From Symbiodinium natans (Eukaryota > Sar > Dinophyceae > Suessiales > Symbiodiniaceae), in contig CAJNDS010000480.1 in the NCBI GenBank assembly GCA_905221605.1, positions 424,510-488,509 on the forward strand: a stretch of DNA of 64,000 nt, read 5' to 3'. Positions 21,780 to 32,010 of the stretch are shown piece by piece. Each line of letters opens with the position of its first letter. The stretch's first letter is position 1. The notes under the pieces were generated by a model. The model was not told where the DNA came from and did no database searches. It saw nothing but the letters and a program-made list of their open reading frames with translations. The translations under genes were made by a program, and so were the position numbers.

Positions 21780-24700
21780 AGGAAATTCCCGAACTTTTAA
21801 AACTTTTAAAACTATTAAAACTATTAAAACTATTAAAAAGGCTTCTTTTTAATAGTTTTAATAGTTCGGGAGGCTTTTTAAAAGTTGAAACTATTAAAAC
21901 TATTAAAACTATTAAAAAGAAGCCTTTCTAATAGTTTTAATAGTTTCAATAGTTTTAAAAGTTTTAATAGTTTCAAAGGTTCAGGAATCTCCTGGCCAAG
22001 GCCGTTTCTTTTTAATAGTTTTAATAGTTTCGGAGCCTTTTTAAAAGTTGAAACTATTAAAACTATTAAAACTATTAATACTTAAAAAGGAAAAGGCCTG
22101 GCCTGGAGATTCCCGAACTTTTAAAACTATTAAAACTATTAAAACTATTAAAACTATTAAAACTATTAAAACTTAAAAAGGAAAAGGCCTGGCCTGGAGA
22201 TTCCCGAACTTTTAAAACTTTTAAAACGATTAAAACTATTAAAACTATTAAAAAGGATTCTTTTTAATAGTTTTAATAGTTTGGGAGGCTTTTTAAAAGT
22301 TGAAATTATTAAAACTATTAAAACTATTAAAACTATTAAAACTTAAAAAGGAAAAAGCCTGGCCTGGAGATTCCCGAACTTTTAAAACTTTTAAAACTAT
22401 TAAAACTATTAAAACTAGTAAAACTTTTAAAAAGGCTTCTTTTTAATAGTTTTAATAGTTCGGGAGGCTTTTTAAAAGTTGAAACTATTAAAACTATTAA
22501 AACTATTAAAAAGAAGCCATTCTAATAGTTTTAATAGTTTCAATAGTTTTAAAGTTTTAATAGTTTCAAAGGTTCAGGAATCTCCTGGCCAAGGCCGTTT
22601 CTTTTTAATAGTTTTAATAGTTTCGGAGCCTTTTTAAAAGTTGAAACTATTAAAACTATTAAAACTATTAAAACTTAAAAAGGAAAAGGCCTGGCCTGGA
22701 GATTCCCGAACTTTTAAAACTTTTAAAACTATTAAAACTATTAAAACTATTAAGAAAGCTTCTTTTTAATAGTTTTAATAGTTTGGGAGGCTTTTTAAAA
22801 GTTGAAACTATTAAAACTATTAAAACTATTAAAACTTAAAAAGGAAAAGGCCTGGCCTGGAGATTCCGGAACTTTTAAAACTTTTAAAACTATTAAAACT
22901 ATTAAAAAGGATTCTTTTTAATAGTTTTAATAGTTTGGGAGGCTTTTTAAAAGTTGAAATTATTAAAACTATTAAAACTATTAAAACTTAAAAGGAAAAA
23001 GCCTGGCCTGGAGATTCCCGAACTTTTAAAACTTTTAAAACTTTTAAAACTATTAAAACTATTAAAACTATTAAAACTGTTAAAAAGGCTTCTTTTTAAA
23101 AGTTTTAATAGTTCGGGAGGCTTTTTAAAAGTTGAAACTATTAAAACTATTAAAAGCCTTTTTAATAGTTTTAATAGTTTTAATAGTTTTAATAGTTTTA
23201 ATAGTTTTAATAGTTTTAATAGTTTCAAAGGTTCAGGAATCTCCTGGCCAAGGCCGTTTCTTTTTAATAGTTTTAATAGTTTCGGAGGCTTTTTAAAAGT
23301 TGAAACTATTAAAACTATTAAAACTATTAAAACTTAAAAAGGAAAAGGCCTGGCCTGGAGATTCCCGAACTTTTAAAACTTTTAAAACTATTAAAACTAT
23401 TAAAACTATAAAAAAGGATTCTTTTTAATAGTTTTAATAGTTTGGGAGGCTTTTTAAAAGTTGAAATTATTAAAACTATTAAAACTATTAAAAAGGCTTC
23501 TTTTTAATAGTTTTAATAGTTCGGGAGGCTTTTTAAAAGTTGAAACTATTAAAACTATTAAAACTATTAAAACTATTAAAAAGGCAAAATTTGGCCAAAT
23601 CGAGCCGCGCATTTCTCATCGCGTACGACGAGCAGCCCGATTTGGCCAAATTTTGCCCGGAGCCTGCCCGGCAAAATTTGGCCAAATCGAGCCGCGCCTT
23701 TCTGGAGGCCCGTAATTATTTCATTGTTTTTTTATTTTTATAATTTACATAATTTAAATAGTTTTGGGCCTCCAGAAAGGCGCGGCTCGATTTGGCCAAA
23801 TTTTGCCGGGCAGGCTCCGGGCAAAATTTGGCCAAATCGGGCTGCTCTTCGTTATGCGATGAGAAATGCGCGGCTCGATTTGGCCAAATTTTGCCCGGAG
23901 GCTGCCCGGCAAAATTTGGCCAAATCGACCCGCGCATTTCTCATCGCGTACGACGAGCAGCCCGATTTGGCCAAATTTTGCCCGGAGCCTGCCCGGCAAA
24001 AATTGGCCAAATCGAACCGCGCCTTTCTGGAGGCCGGAAATTGTTTAATTGTTATCGCGTACGACGAGCAGCCCGATTTGGCCAAATTTTGCCCGCAGAC
24101 TGCCCGGGAAAAATTGGCCAAATCGAGCCGCTAGTTTTTAATAGTTTGGGAGGCTTTTTAAAAGTTGAAATTATTAAAACTATTAAAACTATTAAAACAT
24201 AAAACGGAAAAAGCCTGGCCTGGAGATTCCTGAACTTTTAAAACTTTCAAAACTATTAAAACTATTAAAAAGGCTTCTTTTTAATAGCTTTAATAGTTCG
24301 GGAGGCTTTTTAAAAGTTGAAACTATTAAAACTATTAAAACTATTAAAAAGAAGCCTTTTTAATAGTTTTAATAGTTTTAATAGTTTTAAAAGTTTTAAT
24401 AGTTTTAAAAGTTCAGGAATCTCCTGGGCAAGGCCGTTTCTTTTTAATAGTTTTAATAGTTTAGGAGGCTTTCTAAAAGTTGAAACTATTAAAACTATTA
24501 ACACTATTAAAAAGGAACCTTTTTAAAAGTTTTAATAGTTTTAATAGTTTTAAAAGTTTTAATAGTTTCAAAAGTTCAGGAATCTCCTGGCCAAGGCCGT
24601 TTCTTTTTAATAGTTTTAATAGTTTGGAAGCCTTTTTAATAGTTGAAACTATTAAAACTATTAAAACTTAAAAAGGAAAAGGCCTGGCCTGGAGATTCCC

Positions 24701-25145
24701 GAACTTTTAAAACTTTTAAAACTATTAAAACTATTAAAACTATTAAAACTATTAAAACTATTAAAACTATTAAAACTATTAAAAAGGCTTCTTTTTAATA
24801 GTTTTAATAGTTCGGGAGGCTTTTTAAAAGTTGAAACTATTAAAACTATTAAAACTATTAAAACTATTAAAAAGAAGCCTTTTTAATAGTTTTAATAGTT
24901 TTAATAGTTTTAATAGTGTTAATAGTTTTAATAGTTTTAAAAGTTTTAATAGTTTTAAAAGTTCAGGAATCTCCTGGCCAAGGCCGTTTCTTTTTAATAG
25001 TTTTAATAGTTTAGGAGCCTTTTTAAAAGTGTAAACTATTAAAACTATTAAAACTATTAAAACTTAAAAAGGAAAATTAAAGTTTTAATAGTTTAGGATG
25101 TTGTTTTGAAAGTTCAAAACTATTAAAACTATTAAAACTTTAATA
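21780..25145. repeat. 9-bp AAACTATTA satellite with alternating orientation
   Basis: Short runs of AAACTATTA and of its complement TAATAGTTT alternate every 30-80 bases, so the whole block is a chain of inverted repeats. Breaks carry GGCCTGGCCTGGAGATTCCC in one orientation or its complement AGGAATCTCCTGGCCAAGGCC-type sequence in the other. The nine-base period keeps frames open as KLLKLLKLL and NSFNSFNSF strings. Confidence 0.95.
23583..23895. mobile_element. long inverted repeat, about 129-bp arms, absent from copy 2
   Basis: Bases 23,583-23,711 recur in reverse complement at 23,766-23,895, nearly exactly, around a 54-base A/T loop. The arms are the same hairpin unit as the 87-bp array. Two more related units follow to 24,132. 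The duplicate block has pure nonamer satellite here, so this is a presence/absence difference of about 550 bp. Confidence 0.8.
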
Positions 25146-25190
25146 CAGAAAGCAGCCATGTCAAATAGTACATAGAGGTTCCTCTTACAT

Positions 25191-25205
25191 ATATATATAT
25201 ATATT
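25191..25205. repeat. (TA)n bordering the satellite block, right
   Basis: A short TA run after GTTCCTCTTACA. It is the point where the two duplicated copies stop matching (the other is at about 39,775-39,795). Confidence 0.8.
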
Positions 25206-25254
25206 TGATTTTTTTTGCCTCATACTTGTTGAAAGCATCAGATCACGAACTTAG

Positions 25255-25410
25255 AGGTTGGCACACATATTGAGAAGCTTTCTCATGCTGAGACGCATCA
25301 AAGGCTTGTTGCGCTGCATCCTGGGCAGACGGCAGATCTGGCAGTGCAGGGCCCAGTTCCTTCGTACAAAACCCACCCAAATGCTAAAGTCGGCGGCCGC
25401 AGACCCCCAT
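25255..25410 (+). CDS. penultimate exon, unknown protein
   Basis: Preceded by ACGAACTTAG and followed by GTATGG. The 156 bases are open, with segments THIEKLSHAETHQRLVALHP, GQTADLAVQGPVPSYKTHPN and AKVGGRRPP. It ends in phase 1 and joins cleanly in frame to the exon at 25,713. It starts only 50 bases after the satellite block. The family is not recognised. Confidence 0.6.
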
Positions 25411-25712
25411 GTATGGTTGTGCGCTGTGGGTTAGCGGCCTGTTTCCCTGCTCCCCCGCTAATCCCTGAGCTTTAAATCCCTGAAACCCTAAACTCTATAA
25501 CTTAAAACCCTAAGCCCAAACCTTCAAACCCTAAGCCCCAAGCCCTAAACCCCAAACCCGAAACCGATAACTCTAAACCCTCAACCCTATATATCCCCAA
25601 GTCCTACACCCTAAAATCCCGCAGCCCTAAAACCCTAAAAGGGTTTTTGGGTTTTGGGTTTTGGGTTTTGGGTGTTTTCAAGATTTTGTGGGTTTCTGCT
25701 GCGGTTTTCCAG
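25411..25712 (+). other. probable intron of degenerate CCCTAAA repeats
   Basis: Begins GTATGG and ends GCGGTTTTCCAG, 302 bases. The interior is dominated by diverged CCCTAAA and then GGGTTTT repeats. It is the clearest phase-consistent case in the window of an intron filled by telomere-type sequence. Confidence 0.55.
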
Positions 25713-25885
25713 GCGTAGAAGGAGCTTTGTCTGGCGCTCCTGCTCAGGCCGCCCACCCTCAGAGTCTGCCGCCCCAAGAAGTGCTGGCGGCACTAGCGCC
25801 GCAGGGCACTGCCTGGGAGCTGCGCTACTTAAGGCCGCTTAAACAGCGGAAACAGTGGAGAGAGGGGCGGCAATACTCAGTGTAG
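25713..25885 (+). CDS. terminal exon, unknown protein
   Basis: After TTTTCCAG the frame reads VEGALSGAPAQAAHPQSLPP, QEVLAALAPQGTAWELRYLR and a basic tail ending in TAG at 25,883-25,885. Phase 1 joins with the exon ending at 25,410. The alanine/proline/glutamine-rich part suggests a flexible C-terminus. Confidence 0.6.
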
Positions 25886-26301
25886 AGCAAAGGAAGGATG
25901 AGCTGTGCAGGCATGGAGGTGCAGATGGCAGCACGGATTGCGTACTTCATGCGAAGAGTCAAGTAGAAGTGTGTCTCTTGGCTCATTGGTATTATAGGTC
26001 TCCCCAAGGTGGGTCACAAGCTTGTCGAAAAGGTGCAAAGGCATGGGTTTGTCAAAGTCGAAGGGGGCCGAGCTTAGAGAGCTTGGGGACCGCAGGCTCC
26101 TTGCTGAGCGCGATGGTCTGGAGCACTTGGGAGACCGAGTGCTGCGGCTGACGGCGCGCGCCCCCAGTGTACTGCAGGTGTCGAAGAGCAACTTAGTGGC
26201 AGCGAGTGTGAGTTGCGTCCCCAGGCGGAGTTGCGGCCACACAACCTCAGGCAGGCTTTTGCTCTCTGGGTCCCTAGCAGCTTAGCATCGTCCGGCATCA
26301 T
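25825..26301 (-). pseudogene. broken minus-strand coding segment
   Basis: Read on the minus strand, protein-like stretches follow each other in changing frames: LPEVVWPQLRLGTQLTLAAT, then LQYTGGARRQPQHSVSQVLQ, then FDFDKPMPLHLFDKLVTHLG, then PMSQETHFYLTLRMKYAIRA. At least three frame changes without obvious introns suggest a decayed gene or gene fragment. It overlaps the end of the plus-strand terminal exon. The family is not recognised; very short introns remain possible. Confidence 0.4.
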
Positions 26302-26562
26302 GATCGATGTTTGTCGAAGCTATAGCCCATGTCCTCTGCAGCTGTGGTAGACAATGCGGCACGTTCAACACAGTCAACGTCAGGGAATACTTTCCGTTCA
26401 TGATTTGACACGGTCGGTTATCTCATAGGCTATGTGCTGGTTCACTAGCTGGTGCGGCTTCATGGTACAGTGCGCAGACGTGCACGGATACGCATGGACA
26501 TAACAAATGCATGACAGAGCTTAGACCTTGTCACAGCGCCTCGGCATGCAGTTTCTGAAAAG
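26302..26562. other. leader region of AP5Z1
   Basis: No other gene is seen. An in-frame TGA lies at 26,512-26,514 and no ATG falls between it and 26,563, which supports that start. I found neither a spliced-leader relic nor a recognisable promoter motif. Confidence 0.5.
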
Positions 26563-29352
26563 ATGGAGCGGATTGGACAAAGCGATGTTGCCACCATCCT
26601 GGGTCGACTCCACCAGGAGCTCAAGTCACAGACGCGCGACAGCAAGGCGGAGCAGCACCAGCTCATGCGCAAGGCCTTTCACTACGTCACAGCCTCCCTG
26701 CATCAGCCTACGCCGGGAATGGTCGGAGGGGCAGGGAACACCCAGGCCAGGAAGCTGAGTGAAGTGACACACCGGGTGCTCCAGGAGCTCTTTGCCCTCC
26801 TGGTCGGTGACAGCGGATTTGCTCCGCCAAGGATCCGAATCTTGAGCTCAGCGCTGGTCCGCGAGCTGTCTTCTGGCGAGGTCCCTTACTTCTTCCGTGA
26901 TAACTTTGGTGGTAACTTTGACCACTATGATCAGAACAAAGTGGTTTACTTTCTGCCCGTGCTGTCACAGCTGCTGAATGCAGATCTCCTGGTCAAGAAT
27001 ATTCCTAACCTGGTGATGTGGTTTACAAGCGATTCCACGAGCATGAGCCTGAAGACCGCAGCGCTCACAAACCTCCTCGCGGCCGTGCAGCGATTTCCGA
27101 ATGTCTTGGATCAGGATCAACACATCCGGCCCATGGAATCGCAGTTCTGCAAGCTGCTGACGGGTGCATCATTGGAGACGCGTAAAACCACGTCCACCAC
27201 CTTGTTTGGGGTACGGATTGTTTCATCCTCGGCGTCGTGCAACGTGACTGAAGTGGACGGCACGCCCACGCGGGATTTCTTCACCTGCATGAACAACTCC
27301 TACGACTACTCCGATGATCAGCTCCTCAACGTCCACATCTTCAGCTCCTTGTACTGCTGGCTCTTCTACCTTTACCAGGCGCAGCTCCTGGAGATCCGCA
27401 AGCGGCAAAGCAGGGATGACATCGTCTCGAAGCTGGAACACTACGGGCTAGTACACGGTGAGGCTCCCAAGGAGGTACCCTTAAATGAGCTGAAGAAAAG
27501 TGACAAGAGTTCATTGATCGGGCACTTCACCTTGGATGAGGAGTTCCGAGAGGTGGTCATAAGCATCTGCCTGCGCATTTTGTCGCAGGTTGAGCTGGAC
27601 ATTGTCCGTGACGGCCCGCAGCAGATGAGGCTGGGTGCACGGTATGTTATCTCAGAGTTGGATTGGATGAGGGAGTTTATTGAGGGTGTGTCCATGGAAG
27701 CTGTGCGGATATTGGACCTGCTTTGTCTGATGGATCCGTCGCTGGTGACGCGAATCTTCCCGGCCGTGAAGAAAGTCTACGAGCGAACTGCGAATCGGCA
27801 AAGCGGAGTTGTGTTTGCTGCAGTTCTACAGTTCTTCGTAAACCACGGGCAGCATGTGATCTTCGACGTGGATCCTGTGTTGCACCACTTCTTTGAGGAT
27901 TACGTCTCTGTGCGCTACAGACAGCAGCTTCTGGCCATGAGCACACTGCTCTTCCTTACCACAAACACCTCCAAGATGCTGTTGCACACTCCCGTGTTCC
28001 CAAAGTACTACCCGGCCATCATCAAGCTGCTGGTTTGGCACCCCCGCACGCTGGCCGAGGAGGTCTTGCCCATCGTTCCTGCCATGGTGGGCCCGAGCTC
28101 CTTCGCGGAGCTCTTTCACACCCTCCTGGATCTTCCCTTGACGGCGGCCTTCATGGAGCAGTACGAGAGGCCAGATGAGCATTCGGATGGGCAGATGACC
28201 CGGCTTGGCCTTGACAGGACTCCACCGTTTAAGACCGTTCACCAGTACATCATGCGGAACCAAGCTGGGGGTGCGTGCATCTGGGAAGCTCGAGATGAAG
28301 CACAGCTGAGCATGATCCGCGTCTTGTGGAACTCCCTGCCCGTGACGCCTCGCGTCTCGAGCGTCTGCAAGCTGGTGCCTCGCTTCCTGCGAGTTTATTT
28401 TGATGTGCTACTCAGCAACGCGCCACCGGAATGCATCGAGAGGGTCGTGCCACTGCTCCTGCAGCGCTTTGCCTCGCTCTATCCCGTGGACTTCTTCCTA
28501 AACTCCGTGCACACACTCATCATCGACACGCTGCAGGCCATCTTCCAGCAGTGGCCGGCCTTCCTCATGTCGCTCAAGCGGGAGGTCGTTCACGCAATCT
28601 CCACCCACCTGGATGTGCAAGGAAGGCTCTTGGTGCTCCACCTTTGTTGGATCATTGGAGAGCTGCTCCGGCCGCCGCTGTACGAGAATGGGGGACGGGG
28701 AGGTGTGGCCATGTTCTTCGAGGCCCTGGAGACCCTCGCTTATCAGGCCATCTCAGTCCGCGTGCCGGAGCCAGAGGAGGCGGCCAAAGAGCCCAAGGTC
28801 TCAGAGAGCCGGGAGCCCGAGAAGGGCCCCGGCCCCACGGGGAGCCAGGAGGATGAAGGCGCCGAGGAGGGCGACCATTCGCCCGAGGTCGTCAAGGTGG
28901 AGTTCGCCGTGGAGGAGATCTTCTCACCGCGCTTCGTGGCCGTCATCACTGCATCTTTGACAAAGCTTGGGACAAAGTTTCCCGAGTTTGCCCCTCGTGT
29001 TGTTCTCTGCCTGCTTAAGATGCAGCAGCACTACGCTACCGACTTCAGTGACGGTGTTGAGTTCGTAAGAGACCGGCTGGCTGACTCCCTGCAGCTTCTC
29101 CGACACTCTGCGATCTCTAGCTCAGTTTACAGCTCCTCGACATTCCTGGGCTTCGAGACCGATCGAGCCCTTTCCTCTGTCTCCGCCTTGTCATCTTTGG
29201 GCCACCTCTCCCATGACCCCTCCACATCTGGTGCAGCCTTACATGACTTCGAGCTACCGTACCAGCCGCCCATCGCCGCCGCTGCAGACGACCGATTGCT
29301 GGCCTGGACCCCGCTTGGTGCCCCGAAGAGTCAAGACGTCAGAAGAGCGTGA
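26563..29352 (+). CDS. AP5Z1: AP-5 adaptor complex subunit zeta
   Basis: A 929-residue intronless frame. It resembles the zeta large subunit (SPG48/KIAA0415) of the AP-5 adaptor, which works with the SPG11-SPG15 coat proteins in cargo retrieval from late endosomes. The diagnostic stretch is at about residues 229-265, where VTEVDGTPTRDFFT and DDQLLNVHIFSSLYCWL match the human pattern VTEVDG..DFFT...DDQWLNVQ.FS as I recall it. A second match is FAELFHTLLDLPLTA near residue 515. The protein is all-helical in character, as expected for an adaptin solenoid. It exceeds the human protein (about 807 residues) partly because of an acidic, proline-rich linker near residues 735-780. ATG 26,563 is the first after an in-frame stop; TGA is at 29,350-29,352. 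No introns, unlike the exon islands around it. Confidence 0.85.
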   Translation: MERIGQSDVATILGRLHQELKSQTRDSKAEQHQLMRKAFHYVTASLHQPTPGMVGGAGNTQARKLSEVTHRVLQELFALLVGDSGFAPPRIRILSSALVRELSSGEVPYFFRDNFGGNFDHYDQNKVVYFLPVLSQLLNADLLVKNIPNLVMWFTSDSTSMSLKTAALTNLLAAVQRFPNVLDQDQHIRPMESQFCKLLTGASLETRKTTSTTLFGVRIVSSSASCNVTEVDGTPTRDFFTCMNNSYDYSDDQLLNVHIFSSLYCWLFYLYQAQLLEIRKRQSRDDIVSKLEHYGLVHGEAPKEVPLNELKKSDKSSLIGHFTLDEEFREVVISICLRILSQVELDIVRDGPQQMRLGARYVISELDWMREFIEGVSMEAVRILDLLCLMDPSLVTRIFPAVKKVYERTANRQSGVVFAAVLQFFVNHGQHVIFDVDPVLHHFFEDYVSVRYRQQLLAMSTLLFLTTNTSKMLLHTPVFPKYYPAIIKLLVWHPRTLAEEVLPIVPAMVGPSSFAELFHTLLDLPLTAAFMEQYERPDEHSDGQMTRLGLDRTPPFKTVHQYIMRNQAGGACIWEARDEAQLSMIRVLWNSLPVTPRVSSVCKLVPRFLRVYFDVLLSNAPPECIERVVPLLLQRFASLYPVDFFLNSVHTLIIDTLQAIFQQWPAFLMSLKREVVHAISTHLDVQGRLLVLHLCWIIGELLRPPLYENGGRGGVAMFFEALETLAYQAISVRVPEPEEAAKEPKVSESREPEKGPGPTGSQEDEGAEEGDHSPEVVKVEFAVEEIFSPRFVAVITASLTKLGTKFPEFAPRVVLCLLKMQQHYATDFSDGVEFVRDRLADSLQLLRHSAISSSVYSSSTFLGFETDRALSSVSALSSLGHLSHDPSTSGAALHDFELPYQPPIAAAADDRLLAWTPLGAPKSQDVRRA

Positions 29353-30245
29353 AGCTGTTCTTGGCCGGAGAAAGTCTATGAGAGAGCACGCCACTGGGTC
29401 GGGTTGGCTGCACAGGCTGGACAAAGTACTCGTAGTATGGTTCAGTTTCAGACGTGGGTCCAGTTCCATTTTTGGTTGCAGCGAGGCTGGTAGCCTGCTG
29501 GCCGCTTTAATTACGAGTTCTGCTTGTGCGGAGGCCAACGCTTGAGCAATCCCGCTCCGATCGACACGAGGACTGCTAGTTGCTGTGCCGCAATGTTTCC
29601 TTCTTCGATATGAGTAGGGGAGTAGGTCTTGTCGAATAGGTTGTAGAAAACTCATCGCTTGGCGCGACACTGTGTGGGCTGTGAGAGTGCTCGAAGCAGG
29701 AGGCCTTGCGGCCAGCTCTTAGCTCGTGCCTCGAGGCGCGTGAGCAAAAATTGTGAGCAACCCTTTCACTCCCTTTCAAGCCGGAGTGTTGCAAAGCTGC
29801 TTTGATGAACGCAGACCTTTCTCAGGTGGCCTGGGCTGCAGGCGCAAGGGATGCAACATCGGCGGCGCTGCTCATGTGCGGGCGCTCAGCACACGGATAG
29901 CAACGCATGTGGCGCCTCGTGCGCACTTCAGCAGGGCTCGATTGTCGCTTGCGTTGCCAGGCTTGGACATCCAGAGGAGGCGAGCTAGATGCGGGGAATG
30001 TGACGTGTGCATCTGAATGTCTACTGTACGTCGGCGAAGGGAGTTGCGCAGGCGACAGTCTCGCAACTGCAGCGCCATTGCAAAGTGCCAGTCAGTGACG
30101 CTGCAACTGCTTCCCTTTTGAGGCTTTCCGCCTCCAGCTCTTTGAGATCGGGAGCGTTGAGGGAGCCTTGCATGTGCTAGCAGAGGCACGTTTGACATGT
30201 GATCTGGTCGATCTACATGGCCTCCGACTGCTTTGGGGGTGCGGG
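29353..30245. other. region downstream of AP5Z1, no confident gene
   Basis: GC-balanced unique sequence. Open stretches exist on both strands (plus 29,350-29,545; minus down to 29,254), but none has clear borders or a recognisable family. It probably holds the AP5Z1 3' untranslated region. Confidence 0.4.
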
Positions 30246-30345
30246 NNNNNNNNNNNNNNNNNNNNNNNNNNNNNNNNNNNNNNNNNNNNNNNNNNNNNNN
30301 NNNNNNNNNNNNNNNNNNNNNNNNNNNNNNNNNNNNNNNNNNNNN
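30246..30345. other. assembly gap of exactly 100 N
   Basis: One hundred N. A round number is usually a placeholder for unknown length. The second copy of the satellite block starts at the next base. Confidence 0.98.
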
Positions 30346-31133
30346 TAATCGGAGAGGGGAACGGGAGAGCGTGACAGAGCTTTTGCCTCTTTAAACAGCA
30401 ATGAAGAGAGCTCCTCTACCTCTTATAAAGGAATGCGACACGAGAAAGTTCCCTTTCCACTTATATTAATGGGAAAGGAATGAGAAACGATTCTGGACCT
30501 CGGAATTCCTCTACATGGTCTCTGCTTTGTAGCTCCTCTACTTCCTAGTAGTTACTAAATGAAAAAGCTCCTTCTCCGTCTAACTTAAAACATTAAGATT
30601 TCCTCCAGCTGTTAACATGTTAACATAGGCAATGTATTTCCCACTGAAAGAAGCATGACAAACCCCTCCCTTACCCAGTAAGAATGAAGACATAAAGCCA
30701 AACGCCCCTTTACCTTGTAACCGGCTAAGGAATGGGAGAGCGTGACAGAGCTTTTGCCTCCTTAAACGGGAACGAAGAGAACGCCTCTACCTCAAAGGAA
30801 TGAGATACTCTTCTCTGATTATGCCATGAGAAAGTTCCTTTTCTTTTAATGGGAAAGGACAGAGAAGTGACTCTAGAATCTAGAAACTCGGAATTCCCCT
30901 ACCTTGTATATAGCTCCTCCACTTCTTGGTATTCAACGGAAGTTTAACTAGATTTTGTCCGTCTTCTATTCGGAGAAATCACGAGAAAACACAATGGCCA
31001 CACTCTGGTGTGATCTACTCGCTGCCTTTTTACAAAAGGAGGCACGTAGATCGCACCAGACGTCCGTCCTCTGTTTGGAGAAATCACGAGAAAACGCGAC
31101 TGCAAAAATCTCGCGCGACCGACTCACTGCCTT

Positions 31134-32010
31134 TTCTACAAAAGCAGAAGCATTTAAACCTTTGCAAGCCATTATAACTATTACATATGTAAACTTCAAC
31201 AGTTCAACCCGTGTTTTTTTTGAGAGAAAGGCAGTAACCACAGAATTGACGAGATTTCGGGCCTAGGGTAATGGACGGAAGGTTTCTACAAAGAAAGGGT
31301 CTAACCGAGTCTAACCACAGAACTTGACGAATTTGGTGTGTAGGGTTTAGCCGAAGGTTTTTGAAGAGAAAGGGTCTAACCGACGCGCTTTTCTATACCG
31401 TATTGTTTTTACAAAACCCACAGAAGCTACCTGAAACTAAATTGCACAACGTTCGTTTCGGTTGCTTCTTTATGTTTGCTGTCTTTGTTGAATAAGTTGT
31501 TCTTTCCGTAGACCTTGCGCTATTTCTCTTTTCTCAATGCATTTTGTTTTGTTGTTGCAGAACCACAAACTCTAATCGAAACTAAGTTGATCAACTTCAA
31601 TTCCTTTTTCTCTGAAAAAATGGTGTTTTCAATAGCCTTGTGCTGCTGTTCAATGCGTTTTGTTTTGTTATTGTAGTATGAGCCACAGAATTCAATCAAA
31701 AGTCATGTGTCTAGGTCATGTGAAAGCTCTTTTATCTCTGTGTAGGTAATGAATGCCCTTGCCTCTTCTGAAAAGGGGTCCTCCAAGGGAATGACAGAGC
31801 TCCTTATTTACACCTTATGAAAAAGCCTTTCTCCTACTTGAAGAAGTGTTTACTAGAAAGAGGTAGAGGAGATCTTCCATTTCCTCGAGAGACAGATCTT
31901 TCATTGAAAACGAATACAGGAGGACTTTCATGTCCCAGTAGGAGAGAGAGGACATCGTTCATGTCCAGTTTTCATTTCCTATAAAGGAGAGGGGGGAGGG
32001 CCGGGGGGGG
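31134..32010. repeat. about 1-kb duplicated segment, copy 3
   Basis: Same segment as 10,307-11,270 and 15,262-16,150, and closer to the latter. Confidence 0.85.

Larger units (their letters stand above)
14481..25205. repeat. segmental duplication, copy 1
   Basis: From TAATCGGAGAGGGGAACGGG to the (TA)n at 25,205 this matches 30,346-39,795 almost base for base, with a few indels. This copy has an extra segment at about 23,580-24,132. The other copy begins exactly at the 100-N gap. Confidence 0.95.

Noticed and set aside
21885..25034. Many open frames encoding KLLKLLKLL and NSFNSFNSF strings, superficially like cationic amphipathic peptides
   Set aside because: They are forced by a nine-base satellite without stop codons, appear on both strands and in many places, and have no gene-like context.
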